This document shows positions 1-9,505 of a stretch of 64,000 nt of DNA, one piece after another. The stretch covers positions 620,001 to 684,000 of the forward strand of contig CBDDTF010000004.1 in NCBI GenBank assembly GCA_965233705.1, read 5' to 3'. The notes below the pieces were generated by a model. That model was given only the letters and a program-made list of their open reading frames with translations. It had not been told where the DNA came from and ran no database searches. Numbering within the stretch: position 1 is the first letter of the stretch; each line of letters starts with the position of its first letter. The translations under genes were made by a program, and so were the position numbers. This DNA comes from Algihabitans sp965233705 (GTDB lineage: Bacteria; Pseudomonadota; Alphaproteobacteria; Kiloniellales; DSM-21159).

Positions 1-840
1 CAGGTCCTCGACGTTGGCGTAGATGCTCTTGAGGGTCTGATAGACCAGCTCCTCGTCCAGGGAGCACTGGGCGATGAGGTGCGTGGCGTAGCCGATCGTC
101 GCCACCTCCTCGTCCTGGCCCGGGTAGCTGCCGGCCGGCACGAAGATCCGCTTGTAGCCGGGGTTGAGCTCCTGCATGCGGGCCAGCCCCGCGTCGTCGA
201 TCGGTACCATGCGGATGTCGCGGGCGCTGGCCAGGTCCATGATGGAGCCGGCCGGCACGGTGGTGCCCAGGGTGAAGAAGTCGGCGTTGCCGTCCTTCAT
301 CAGCGCCACGGAGTCGGTGTAGGAGCCGTGGTTGACCCGGGTCATGTCGTCGTAGCTCATGCCGTAGGCCTTCAGCATGTGGGCGGTGATGGCCTCGCCG
401 GTGTTGCCCTTGGGCTGCACCGCGGCCGACTTGCCCTTGAAGTCGGCCGGGCTCTCCAGGCCGGAGTCCGCCAGCGCGACGACCTGGAAGTACTGCGGAT
501 AGAGCGTGGCGACGTTGCAGACGTTGTCGGCGGCCGCGTCGAACGGCGGGTTGCCATTGATGCCGTCGACGGTGGACACGGAGTTGGCGAAGCCCATCTG
601 GGCGCGCCCCGACTGCACGGCCTTGACGTTGGCGATGCCGGCGCCGGGCAGGACCTGGACGCTGGCGCCCTCGACGTTCGTTTCGACGATATTCTGGATC
701 GCGCCGCCCAGGGGATACCAGGAGCCGCCCTGCGGCCCGGTCATCAGGCGGAGCTGTTCCGCGGCGGCACCGCCGGCGGCGAGGCCGAGCCCCGCCGTCA
801 GGGCGAGGCCCAGCATCCCGTTGCGAAGGGTCTTGTTCAT
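1..840 (-). CDS. TAXI-family TRAP transporter solute-binding protein (3' end beyond window)
   Basis: Periplasmic receptor of a TRAP transporter, which imports organic acids with a sodium or proton gradient. Reading from the ATG at 840, the protein begins with a signal peptide (MNKTLRNGML..., Ala/Gly-rich core, AAA near residue 28). Mature TAXI hallmarks follow: LMTGPQGGSWYPLGGAIQN, a GAGIANVKAVQSGRAQMGFAN segment, and a GNTGEAITAHMLKAYG-like block. A clear GGAGGAAACG ribosome site precedes the ATG. The frame is open to base 1, so the last part is missing from the window. It is the last visible gene of the minus-strand sugar-acid operon, 148 bp after the Ldh-family gene, which suggests uptake of the operon's substrate. 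The fused 4TM/12TM permease is not in the window. Family call is firm; the ligand is inferred. Confidence 0.88.
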   Translation of the reverse strand, partial: MNKTLRNGMLGLALTAGLGLAAGGAAAEQLRLMTGPQGGSWYPLGGAIQNIVETNVEGASVQVLPGAGIANVKAVQSGRAQMGFANSVSTVDGINGNPPFDAAADNVCNVATLYPQYFQVVALADSGLESPADFKGKSAAVQPKGNTGEAITAHMLKAYGMSYDDMTRVNHGSYTDSVALMKDGNADFFTLGTTVPAGSIMDLASARDIRMVPIDDAGLARMQELNPGYKRIFVPAGSYPGQDEEVATIGYATHLIAQCSLDEELVYQTLKSIYANVEDL

Positions 841-988
841 CGTTTCCTCCCGAGTCTTCGGCGCGGGAGCGCGGACCGCGCGCCCGGCCCTTGGTTCGTT
901 CGTGCCGCAGTCTGCCTGCGGTTCCTGGGGCTGGTACGTGGCGGCTCTCCTTTGCGGCTGGAGGTGGGGGCAAGCGGCTCTGCCGGGG

Positions 989-2242
989 CTAGGGGCCGGC
1001 CGGCGGATGCGCGGCCAGCAGGTCCTCGGCCAGCAGGTCCTCGGCGCCGCAGCCGGCGGCGATCTCGCGGAGCATCGCCAGCAGCTTGCGCGAGACCGGG
1101 ATGCCGGCGCGGCGTCGCTCCGCCTCGGCGGCGGTCTCCGGGTCGCCGGGGACCAGCACCGGCTGCGCCGGGTCGGCCGGCGCGCTGGCGCGCAGCGCGT
1201 CGATCAGGGCGTCCATCTCGCCGCAAAAGGCGCTCGGATCGCGAAAGGCGCCCGGGTCGATCACCAGAAAGAAGTGCCCGACGTTGAGGCGCTGCGGGTC
1301 GGGATCGTCCGCGTCGTCGAGCAGCGCCACCCGCGCGCCGGCCAGCAGGGCGGAGAGCACCTCCACCATGGCGGCCAGGCCGTAGCCCTTGTGGCTGCTC
1401 ATCTCCGGCGTGCCGCCCAGCGGCGTCAGCAGGCGCAGGTCGAGCGCGGCGGTGGCGTCGGAGATCGGCGCGCCGGCGCGGTCGACCGCCCAGCCCGGCG
1501 GCAGCGCCCGGCCGTCGAACCAGGCCAGACGCAGCTTGCCGATCGCCACGGTGCTGGTCGCCATGTCCAGGCAGAGCGGCGGGTTGCGCCCGGCCGGCGC
1601 GGCGAAGGCCAGCGGGTTGGTGCCGAATACCGGCGCCCGCCCGCGCGTCGGCACCACGGCCCGCTTCCAGACGTTGCTGGCGACCAGCCCGACGAAGCCG
1701 GCCTCGGCGGCCTGCAGGGCGTAGACGCCGGCGGCGCCGAAGTGGTTGGAGTTGCGCACCGCCACGGCGGCCAGGCCGTTGGCGCGGCATTTCTCGATGG
1801 CCAGGCGCATCGCCGCCTCGGCCGGGTAGTGGCCGAGGCCGCCGTCGGCGTCGATCACCGCCGTTACGCCGCGCTCGCGTTCGCGGCGGAGCTGCGGCGC
1901 CATTTCCAGCTTCCCGGCCCGGCGCAGCTCGTCGTAGAGCGGCAGCATGCCGATGCCGTGGGAGTCGATGCCGCGCAGGTCGCTGGCCAGCATCGCCCGC
2001 ACCGTGGCCGCGCGCGGCGCCTGCGGCATGCCCCAGCGCGTGAAGATGGCGTCGAGCTGCGCGGCCAGCCGCGCCTGCGGGATGCGGAGCCTGTCCGCCT
2101 GCGCGTCCTGGCCGCCGGGGGGCTCGGCCGGGCCGGTGTCTGGGGGCCGTGTCGCCGCCGCGGACGGGGGGTGGGCGGGCCAGTCGGGGGGGCAGTCGGC
2201 GGGGCAGTGGGCGGGCCTGTCGGTGGGGGCGTCGCCGGTCAT
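989..2242 (-). CDS. Ldh-family (malate/L-lactate/ureidoglycolate type) NAD(P)-dependent oxidoreductase
   Basis: 417 aa, LDH2/MDH2-like family, which reduces or oxidises 2-keto/2-hydroxy acids with NAD(P). Family landmarks visible include LRGIDSHGIGMLPLYDELRR, the VRNSNHFGAAGVYALQAAEAG block carrying the catalytic His region, a GTNPLAFAAP loop, LDMATSTVAIGKL and EMSSHKGYGLAAMVEVLS. The ATG overlaps the aldolase stop as ATGA, so the two genes are translationally coupled. The first ~50 residues are an odd Pro/Asp/Cys/His-rich extension built from 12-bp repeats (PAHC, PADC, PPDW, PAHP), absent from typical members of ~340-350 aa. A later start near the RLRIPQARL segment is possible. In this operon it probably reduces the keto product released by the aldolase, or oxidises a sugar acid. 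Substrate not determinable. Confidence 0.85.
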   Translation of the reverse strand: MTGDAPTDRPAHCPADCPPDWPAHPPSAAATRPPDTGPAEPPGGQDAQADRLRIPQARLAAQLDAIFTRWGMPQAPRAATVRAMLASDLRGIDSHGIGMLPLYDELRRAGKLEMAPQLRRERERGVTAVIDADGGLGHYPAEAAMRLAIEKCRANGLAAVAVRNSNHFGAAGVYALQAAEAGFVGLVASNVWKRAVVPTRGRAPVFGTNPLAFAAPAGRNPPLCLDMATSTVAIGKLRLAWFDGRALPPGWAVDRAGAPISDATAALDLRLLTPLGGTPEMSSHKGYGLAAMVEVLSALLAGARVALLDDADDPDPQRLNVGHFFLVIDPGAFRDPSAFCGEMDALIDALRASAPADPAQPVLVPGDPETAAEAERRRAGIPVSRKLLAMLREIAAGCGAEDLLAEDLLAAHPPAGP

Positions 2243-3021
2243 GGTGCGCTGCCGCCTTGCGCCTTGAAGCTGCGGGCCAGGGCGTCGGCCTGGCGGGCCA
2301 GCAGGCCGACGTCGGCGCCGACCGCGACGAAGCGGCAGCCGGCCTCCAGCCAGCGCCGGGCGTCGGCCTCCACCGGCGTCAGGATGCCCGCCGCCTTGCC
2401 GCTGGCGCGGATGCGCGCGACGGCGTCGGCGATCGCCGCCTTGGCCTCGGGATGGCCCGGATTGCCCAGATGGCCGAGGTCGGCCGAGAGGTCGGAGGGT
2501 CCGATGAACAGGCCGTCGACCCCCTCGACCGCGGCGATCTCCTCCAGATTGGCCAGCGCCAGACGGCTTTCGAGTTGGACCAGGACGCAGATCTCCCGGT
2601 TTGCCTGGGCGAAGTAGTCGGGCACCCGGCCGAAGCGGTTGGCCCGGGTGGTGACGGCGACGCCGCGCAGGCCCTGCGGCGGATAGCGGGTGGCGGCGAC
2701 GGCCGCGCGCGCCTCCTCGGCGGTCTGCACGAAGGGGACCAGCAGGGTCTGCACCCCCAGGTCGAGCAGCCGCTTGATCACCACGGCGTCGTTCCAGGGC
2801 GGGCGCACGATGGGATGGGCCGGGCCGGCGGCCACGGCCTGGAGCTGGTGGTGCACCGTGGCCAGGTCGCTCGGTGCGTGCTCGGTGTCGAGCAGCAGCC
2901 AGTCGAAGCCGGCCTCCGCCACCACCTCGGTGGAGACGTGGTTGGCCAGGCTGCACCAGAGGCCGATCTGGGCGGGCCCGTCGCGCAGGCCCTGCTTGAA
3001 GCGGTTGACCGGCATCTGCAT
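2239..3021 (-). CDS. HpcH/HpaI family class II aldolase (2-keto-3-deoxy sugar acid / dicarboxylate aldolase)
   Basis: 260 aa, the usual family length (about 250-270). It belongs to the metal-dependent class II pyruvate aldolases that cleave 2-keto-3-deoxy acids to pyruvate plus an aldehyde. Motifs visible: GLWCSLANHVSTEVVAEAGF, WLLLDTEHAPSDL (catalytic His region), IVRPPWNDAVVIKRLLDLG, a VQLESRLALANLEEI metal-ligand Glu segment, and GLFIGPSDLSADLG with the metal-binding Asp. Start ATG at 3021, with a second in-frame ATG two codons on. It lies 56 bp after the dehydratase and overlaps the Ldh gene by 4 bp (ATGA). Dehydratase plus this aldolase is the classic non-phosphorylative route for aldonic acids. 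The exact sugar acid is inferred only as far as the class. Confidence 0.9.
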   Translation of the reverse strand: MQMPVNRFKQGLRDGPAQIGLWCSLANHVSTEVVAEAGFDWLLLDTEHAPSDLATVHHQLQAVAAGPAHPIVRPPWNDAVVIKRLLDLGVQTLLVPFVQTAEEARAAVAATRYPPQGLRGVAVTTRANRFGRVPDYFAQANREICVLVQLESRLALANLEEIAAVEGVDGLFIGPSDLSADLGHLGNPGHPEAKAAIADAVARIRASGKAAGILTPVEADARRWLEAGCRFVAVGADVGLLARQADALARSFKAQGGSAP

Positions 3022-3077
3022 CGTCGCGTGTCCCTCCCCGGTGGTGTCGTGCCGCCCCGGCCTCGGCCGGCGCCGGC

Positions 3078-4808
<1,731 letters not shown>

Positions 4809-4822
4809 CGCCGTCCTCCCGT

Positions 4823-4873
4823 CGTCTGGCACCCGCTCTCGTCTGGCACCCGCTCTCGTCCGGCGCCCGCCAT
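4823..4873. repeat. 17-bp tandem repeat, three units
   Basis: Unit CGTCTGGCACCCGCTCT is repeated perfectly at 4823-4839 and 4840-4856, with a diverged third copy at 4857-4873. It lies in the 5' leader of the dehydratase gene. Confidence 0.75.
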
Positions 4874-5026
4874 CGTGTGGCGCTCGTCCACCTTGCGGGG
4901 CGCGTCGCGCCCGGGGCCGGCCCGCCGGCGCCGCCTGGCGCCGCTCGCGGCATCGGCGTGCGCTGGCCGGTCAGCGCCCGTGCGCGTTGAGCGAAGGTTA
5001 GGGAGCGCCGCAAAGCAGCGTCAACT

Positions 5027-5051
5027 GATTTGTAAGGCGATCTGACAAATC
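5027..5051. promoter_or_regulatory. Operator-like inverted repeat GATTTGT-N11-ACAAATC
   Basis: Perfect 7-bp arms 18 bp apart centre to centre in the only AT-rich patch upstream of the sugar-acid operon. The TTTGT/ACAAA type resembles sites of GntR-family or LacI-like catabolic regulators. No regulator gene for the operon is in the window, so the assignment is tentative. Confidence 0.4.
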
Positions 5052-5470
5052 TGGATACGCCCCGGACCCCAGGCCGACCCCAGGCCGACCCCAGGCCAAC
5101 CCCTGGCTGCCCCCCGGCCGGACTCCCGGTCGGACCCCGCCCGGCGCGCCGCATGCCGGGGCGGGATGGCTGGGTTGAGAGCGGCCCGATTGACAGCGGC
5201 CGCCGCGGCGCCGACCTTGTGTCCATGAACAGCGACTTCATCTCCGTTCCGCGATTTTCGCTCCGGACCCGCCCCGTCGCAGGGTCCTAGCCCCCGGCTC
5301 GGCCGCGTCGTGCCCCGAGTCGAGGGGAGCGACCGCGCGCAGGCGCCGCGATCCGCGGCCATCCGGTAGCCGGAACGTCCGCACGACAGCTATAGCGTTT
5401 TATCGAGACATCTCGGCCGCCCCTGGCGCCTCTGGCGCCGGGCGGTCGCCGCACATGAGGTCGTCCGGGT

Positions 5471-5905
5471 ATGGGACAGGAACGAGACAGCTTTCGCAAA
5501 CCGCAGATCGTCATGGGCCAGAGCGACTATCGCCGTCTGCTCGATCTGGCCGACGCCGTGGCCGAGTCGGACCCCGAGGTGTCCGACGAACTGGCCGGCG
5601 AGCTCGACCGTGCCACGGTGGTCGCCGACGAGGCGGTGGAGCCGGAGGCCGTGCGCATGGGCTCGCGCGTGACCTACCGCACGGAGACCGGCGAGACCCG
5701 CGCGGTCACGCTGGTGTTCCCCGGCGAGGCCGACATCGCGCGCGGCCGCGTGTCCATCCTGACGCCGGTCGGCACGGCCCTGCTCGGCCTGCGCCCGGAG
5801 CAGTCGATCGACTGGCGCACGCGCAACGGCCGGACGCATCGCCTGACGGTCGTCGCCGTGAGCGACGGCGAGGCCGGGGCGGCGGACCATGGGCAAGGCG
5901 CCTGA
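5471..5905 (+). CDS. rnk: Rnk-like nucleoside diphosphate kinase regulator / GreA-GreB C-terminal domain protein
   Basis: 144 aa, close to the ~136 aa of Rnk. A short helical N-terminus (QSDYRRLLDLADAVAESDP...LAGELDRATVV) takes the place of the long GreA coiled coil. The FKBP-like GreA/GreB C-terminal domain follows from about residue 60 (MGSRVTYRTETGETRAVTLV, RVSILTPVGTALLGLRPEQSIDW). Rnk-type proteins bind RNA polymerase near the secondary channel without stimulating transcript cleavage. Start ATG at 5471, with a weak GAGG about 10 nt upstream. An alternative internal ATG (VMGQSDYRR) would shorten it by 14 residues. Its 3' end overlaps the next ORF by 17 bp. Confidence 0.85.
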   Translation: MGQERDSFRKPQIVMGQSDYRRLLDLADAVAESDPEVSDELAGELDRATVVADEAVEPEAVRMGSRVTYRTETGETRAVTLVFPGEADIARGRVSILTPVGTALLGLRPEQSIDWRTRNGRTHRLTVVAVSDGEAGAADHGQGA

Positions 5906-6434
5906 GGCGGCCGCCGAACGGCGGTCCGGGCCGGCTTGTCTTGCGCTGTCTCGGCGGTGGGGCCGTCCGGTCCGGCGCCTGGCGGCCTGGGAACTGGTCG
6001 CCTGGGGACTGGTCGCCTGGGGGCTCGGCCTCGCCGAGGCCGGCGGCGCGGCGGCGATGCCGGGGATCGCCGGCGACTGGCTGGTCGAGGAGGGCAGCGC
6101 GGTGGTGCGCATTGCCCCCTGCGCCGGCCCCGACGGCGAGAGCTTCTGCGGCCGTCTCTACCCCCTGGCCGACGAAGACCACGATCCGGCGCACTGCGGC
6201 TTCGCGTTGATCCGCCGGCTGCGGCCCGACGGGCCGCGGCGCTGGCGCGACGCGGTGATCGTCGACCCGCGCACCCAGCGGCACTACAGCGCCCGCGCGC
6301 GGCTCACCGGCCCCGACCGGCTGCAGGTGCGCGGCTATCTGCTGGCGCCGCTGCTCGGCCAGTCGCAGACCTGGACCCGCTGGTCGGGCGAGGGCGAGCT
6401 CTGCGCGCCGCCGCGGCGTCAGCCGCGCGGCTGA
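5889..6434 (+). CDS. DUF2147 domain-containing exported protein
   Basis: 181 aa. A positively charged, Trp/Ala-rich N-terminus with a hydrophobic stretch (AAWELVAWGLVAWGLGLAEAGGAAA) looks like a long signal peptide. The mature part shows the DUF2147 pattern: GDWLVEEGSAVVRIAPC, a SFCGRLYPL block, a two-strand repeat ending in RLTGPDRLQVRGYL, and a final TWTRWSGEGELC. DUF2147 proteins are small periplasmic beta proteins, some lipocalin-like, of unknown role. It overlaps the rnk-like gene by 17 bp, so it may be co-transcribed. Start uncertain; an ATG closer to MPGIAGDW would remove the signal peptide and is less likely. Confidence 0.75.
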   Translation: MGKAPEAAAERRSGPACLALSRRWGRPVRRLAAWELVAWGLVAWGLGLAEAGGAAAMPGIAGDWLVEEGSAVVRIAPCAGPDGESFCGRLYPLADEDHDPAHCGFALIRRLRPDGPRRWRDAVIVDPRTQRHYSARARLTGPDRLQVRGYLLAPLLGQSQTWTRWSGEGELCAPPRRQPRG

Positions 6435-6490
6435 CGCGGCGGCGCGCGGCCGGCAGGCTTGCTTCCGGTCGCGACGGGCGGTAAGACCAG

Positions 6491-6510
6491 ACAATATCCA
6501 TACAATATGG
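6491..6510 (+). promoter_or_regulatory. Putative MocR autoregulatory operator
   Basis: ACAATAT occurs twice with an 11-bp period (6491-6497, 6502-6508), and CCATA-CAA-TATGG (6498-6510) forms a palindrome directly before the ribosome site of the MocR gene. Half-site CCATACA recurs at 9008, upstream of the DUF983 gene. MocR/PdxR-type regulators often bind such direct and inverted ATACAA-type half-sites; function here is inferred. Confidence 0.5.
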
Positions 6511-6521
6511 CGAGGGGCGAG

Positions 6522-7970
6522 ATGTCTGGCGCGGCGGGCGCGGAAGAGAGCGGCGAGGGGGCCGGCGCCTGGCGGCCCGCGCTGCCGGCCGGCGCCCGGC
6601 CACTCTACCTGGCGATCGCCGAGGCGCTGGCCGAGGACATCGCCGCCGGGCGCCTGCGGCCGGGCACGCGGCTGCCGCCGCAGCGCGCCCTGGCGGCGGC
6701 GCTGGGCATCGACTTCACCACTGTCAGCCGGGCCTACGCCGAGGCGCGGCGGCGCGGGCTGCTGGAGGGGCGCGTGGGGCAGGGCACCTTCGTGCGGCCC
6801 GCCGCGGCCCGCGTCGTCGCCGCCACGCCCGAGGTCGGCCCGGCCGCCCGCCGCGAAGGGGAGAGCTGGGTCGACCTCAGCATGAATCTGCCGCCGCGTT
6901 TCGAGGACGCGGCGCTGTCGGCACGCCTTTGGTCCGACATTGCGCGGCTGGAGACCGAGGGCGGCGACGAGCTGCTGCTGCGCTATCAGGAGCCCGGCGG
7001 GACGGCGCGCGACCGCGCCGCCGGGCTGGCCTGGCTGCGGGCGCGGCTACCCGAGGTCACGAGCGAGCGGCTGCTGCTCTGTCCGGGGGTGCAGGGGGCG
7101 CTGCTGGTGCTGGTCAACGCCCTGGCCGGGCCGGGCGAGACGATCTGCACCGAGGCGCTGACCTACCCCGGGCTGCGCAGCCTGGCGGCGCACCTGGGGG
7201 TCGAGCTGATCGGCCTGGAGATGGACGCCGAGGGGCTGAAGCCCGAAGCCTTCGAGGCGGTTTGCCGGAGGCGGCCGCCGCGCGCGCTCTACTGCACGCC
7301 GACCCTGCACAACCCGACCACGGCCAGCCTGCCGCGCGCGCGTCGCGCCGCCCTGGTGGCGATCGCCCGCCGCTACGGCGTCGCGATCATCGAGGATGCC
7401 GCCTACGGCGCGCTGCCGACCGACCCGGCACCGCCCCTGGCCGCGCTGGCGCCGGACCTGGTCTACCATGTGGCCGGTCTGTCCAAGTGCCTCTCGCCGG
7501 CGCTGCGCATCGCCTATCTGGTGGCGCCGGACGCCCGTGCGGCCCTGCGCCTGGCCGGCGGCCTGCGGGCGACCGCGACCATGGCCTCGCCGTTGACCGC
7601 GGCGATCGCCACCCGCTGGATCGAGGCGGGGGCGGCCGACGCGGTGCTGCGGGCGCTGCGCGCCGAGACGCGGCGGCGCCAGGCGATCGCGGCGGCGCTG
7701 CTGCCGGCCGAGAGCCTGCAGGCCGATCCGGAGGGCTTCCATCTGTGGCTGCGCCTGCCGGCCCCCTGGACGCGGGGCGAGTTCGCGGCGCGGCTTCAGG
7801 CCGCAGGGATCGGGGCCGTCGCCAGCGATGCCTTCGCCCTCGGCAAGCCGCCGGAGGCGGTGCGCCTCGGACTCGGCGCGCCGGGCGACTGCACGGCGCT
7901 GCGCCAGGGGTTGCAGGCGGTGGCGGAGCTGCTGGCGCAGCCGCCCTCGCTGTCCAGCCTGGTGGTCTAG
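6522..7970 (+). CDS. MocR-type regulator: GntR winged helix fused to aminotransferase class I domain
   Basis: 482 aa. The N-terminal GntR winged helix (LYLAIAEALAEDIAAGRLRP, PPQRALAAALGIDFTTVSRA, GLLEGRVGQGTFVRP) is joined to a fold-type I PLP domain. That domain carries TPTLHNPT, IIEDAAYG (PLP-pyridine Asp) and GLSKCLSPALRIAYL with the Schiff-base lysine at about residue 322. The PLP fold usually serves as an effector sensor. Start chosen at ATG 6522, behind GAGGGGCG, rather than in-frame codons back to 6459, because the operator-like repeats lie in between. Its TAG stop is the CTAG duplicated by the IS5-family insertion, so the protein is intact. The regulated pathway is unknown; the downstream DUF983 gene carries a related half-site. 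Confidence 0.9.
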   Translation: MSGAAGAEESGEGAGAWRPALPAGARPLYLAIAEALAEDIAAGRLRPGTRLPPQRALAAALGIDFTTVSRAYAEARRRGLLEGRVGQGTFVRPAAARVVAATPEVGPAARREGESWVDLSMNLPPRFEDAALSARLWSDIARLETEGGDELLLRYQEPGGTARDRAAGLAWLRARLPEVTSERLLLCPGVQGALLVLVNALAGPGETICTEALTYPGLRSLAAHLGVELIGLEMDAEGLKPEAFEAVCRRRPPRALYCTPTLHNPTTASLPRARRAALVAIARRYGVAIIEDAAYGALPTDPAPPLAALAPDLVYHVAGLSKCLSPALRIAYLVAPDARAALRLAGGLRATATMASPLTAAIATRWIEAGAADAVLRALRAETRRRQAIAAALLPAESLQADPEGFHLWLRLPAPWTRGEFAARLQAAGIGAVASDAFALGKPPEAVRLGLGAPGDCTALRQGLQAVAELLAQPPSLSSLVV

Positions 7971-8044
7971 GCTCCGGACCCATAAAAGGCTTGCCGGCGC
8001 GAGGGCAGGTTTGATTCAAGCTTCCAAACGGTAGGGAGCTTGCG

Positions 8045-8802
8045 ATGTCGGAGAGCCATTTCTGGCTGAGCGAGGCGCAGTTTGCGCGCCTTCAGCCGCT
8101 GCTGCCGAACAAGCCGCGCGGTGTGCCGCGGGTGGACGACCGGCGTGTGATTAGCGGGATCGTCCACGTCCTCAGGACGGGGTGCCGATGGGCCGACGCA
8201 CCGGCGGTCTACGGCCCGCGCAAGACGCTGTACAACCGCTATGTCCGCTGGGCCAAGGCCGGCGTCTGGGCCGAGGTGTTCCGCGCCTTGGCCGACAGCG
8301 GCGGTCCACCGGCCGAGCTGCTGCTCGACAGTTCGCACGTCAAGGCGCACCGCTGCGCGGCCGGCGGTAAAGGGGGGGCGCCGTCCACGCCATAGGCCGC
8401 TCGCGCGGCGGCCGGACCACCAAGATCCACGTTGCGACAGACGAACTGGGGCGGCCGCGCGCCGTGATCCTCACGCCAGGCCAGCGCGGCGACAGCCCTG
8501 TGGCGCTCGCGCTCGTTGGCGCTCTGCCGCCACCGCGCAGACTGATCGCCGACGCCGCCTACGACAGCGACGGCCTGCGCCGGTTCCTGAGCGAGCGCGG
8601 CACCGAACCGGTCGTGCCGAACAACCCGACGCGCAAGCGAAAACACGCCTTCGATGCCGCCGCCTACCGGGCACGCAACGCGATCGAACGCACCTTCTGC
8701 AGGCTCAAGGACTGGCGACGCATCGCCACGCGCTACGACCGCCTGGCCGCAACGTTCGAAGCCGCCGTCCTCATCGGCGCAATCGTCTGCTATTGGTTAT
8801 GA
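8045..8802 (+). CDS. IS5-family DDE transposase, made by -1 frameshift of two overlapping frames
   Basis: OrfA (8045-8395) carries the DUF4096-like N-terminus (SEAQFARLQPLLPN, GCRWADAPAVYGPRKTLYNR) and the first catalytic Asp in LLDSSHVKAHR, ending GGKGGAPSTP. OrfB, open in the -1 frame up to 8802, continues as AVHAIGRSRGGRTTKIHV, supplies the second Asp (LIADAAYDSDGL) and Glu (IERTFCRLKDWRR). The switch site is AAA followed by seven G at 8369-8378. Slipping back one base there joins the frames in the order seen in intact relatives, so this is probably programmed frameshifting and not decay. Confidence 0.88.
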
Positions 8803-8811
8803 GTCCGGAGC
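8797..8811. repeat. Right terminal inverted repeat of the IS5-family element
   Basis: Its complement matches the left end at 7971-7985 at 14 of 15 positions. It is followed at once by the duplicated CTAG. Confidence 0.88.
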
Positions 8812-8812
8812 C

Positions 8813-8874
8813 TAGGGCGGTTTTCGACCGAGTGAACCCACTTTGGTGGGGCCGCCGGTCGAACCAAAACCGCC
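8813..8874. repeat. Palindromic intergenic element (TAGGGCGG...CCGCC type)
   Basis: Imperfect hairpin with arms starting GGCGGTTTTCGACCG and ending CGGTCGAACCAAAACCGCC. It is the same family as 16220-16284. Before the IS inserted, its CTAG would have formed the MocR stop codon. Confidence 0.75.
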
Positions 8875-8887
8875 TGAACCCAGAGGC

Positions 8888-8956
8888 TTGGAGCGATGCT
8901 CACCGACCAGGCGGCTCGCCGAGGCGAGCCACTCAGGTCGGTGAGCATCGCTCCAA
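8888..8956. repeat. Large nested hairpin, 21-bp perfect outer arms
   Basis: TTGGAGCGATGCTCACCGAC(C) at 8888-8908 is perfectly complementary to 8936-8956, and an inner GGCTCGCC/GGCGAGCC stem lies in the loop. It is related to the GAGCGATGC...CATC hairpin at 16146-16207. It could act as a terminator for the IS/MocR side. Confidence 0.75.
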
Positions 8957-9007
8957 CTCGCGCCGCCTCCGGCGGCCGTCCCGCTTGACAGCCCGAGGGT
9001 GATGTCT

Positions 9008-9041
9008 CCATACACTATCCAGTCAATACGGAAATGTATGG
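9008..9041 (+). promoter_or_regulatory. Inverted repeat CCATACA-N20-TGTATGG upstream of DUF983 gene
   Basis: Perfect 7-bp arms in an AT-rich patch 57 bp before the DUF983 start. The half-site CCATACA equals the one overlapping the MocR operator at 6498, so MocR may control both. Binding is inferred. Confidence 0.45.
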
Positions 9042-9097
9042 CCTGCGTCCGGCGGCGAGACCGGCGCAGCCACTCTCAACGCGGCGAGGGGCGGGCG

Positions 9098-9505
9098 ATG
9101 GCGACTCAACAGGACTGGCCGGCGTTGCCGCCGATGCGCACCGGGATCCGGGGGCGCTGCCCGCGCTGCGGCCAGGGGCGGCTGTTCTCCGGCTTCCTGC
9201 AGCTGCGCGCGGCCTGCGAGCACTGCGGCCTGGACTACGGCTTTGCCGATCCGGCCGACGGGCCCGCCTTCTTCGTGATCTGCTTCGCCTGCGTGCCCAG
9301 CGTCGTGCTGGCGGTCTGGATCGAGATCGCCTTCGGCGCGCCCTATTGGGTGCATCTGGTGACCAGCTTGCCGTTCATGCTGGCGACCTGCATCCCGCCG
9401 CTGCGCCCGCTGAAGGGCTGGCTGGTGGCCAGCCAGTACTTCTACAAGGCGCGCGAAGGCCGCCTGTCCGGCGCGACCGCGGCCGGGTCCGGCCAGGGCC
9501 GCTGA
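9098..9505 (+). CDS. DUF983 family membrane protein with two CxxC motifs
   Basis: 135 aa. Zinc-ribbon-like pair CPRCGQGRLF and CEHCGLDYG near residues 20-45 is followed by two membrane segments (AFFVICFACVPSVVLAVWIEI and WVHLVTSLPFMLATCIPPL) and a basic tail. This is the standard DUF983 layout. The biochemical role is unknown; relatives often lie near cytochrome oxidase or lipid genes. Start ATG 9098 follows GAGGGGCGGG; a longer frame back to 8999 would include the operator-like repeat and is rejected. The gene stands alone. Confidence 0.85.
   Translation: MATQQDWPALPPMRTGIRGRCPRCGQGRLFSGFLQLRAACEHCGLDYGFADPADGPAFFVICFACVPSVVLAVWIEIAFGAPYWVHLVTSLPFMLATCIPPLRPLKGWLVASQYFYKAREGRLSGATAAGSGQGR

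Larger units (their letters stand above)
4809..5470. other. Intergenic region with short tandem repeats and an operator-like palindrome
   Basis: A 662-bp divergent region between the sugar-acid operon and the rnk-like gene, with no convincing gene. It holds three copies of a 17-bp unit at 4823-4873 (two perfect, one decayed), three perfect copies of an 11-bp unit (GACCCCAGGCC) at 5065-5097, and the palindrome at 5027-5051. Sequence close to 5020-5055 is less GC-rich than its surroundings, as expected of a promoter. Confidence 0.6.
7971..8811 (+). mobile_element. Complete IS5-family insertion sequence (IS427-like, two-frame transposase)
   Basis: 841 bp, bounded by 15-bp terminal inverted repeats GCTCCGGACYCATAA (7971-7985 and complement of 8797-8811, one mismatch) and flanked by direct CTAG copies at 7967-7970 and 8812-8815. 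Both transposase frames are open. Intact ends and target duplication indicate recent insertion. It landed exactly at the TAG stop of the MocR gene and beside a palindromic intergenic element. Confidence 0.93.

Noticed and set aside
506..2617. Long plus-strand open frame across the Ldh and aldolase genes
   Set aside because: Composition-driven shadow; crosses several real minus-strand genes and the spacer between them.
8045..8395. Transposase read as a truncated pseudogene
   Set aside because: OrfB continues in the -1 frame from a classic slippery site and the catalytic triad is complete, so the element is judged intact.
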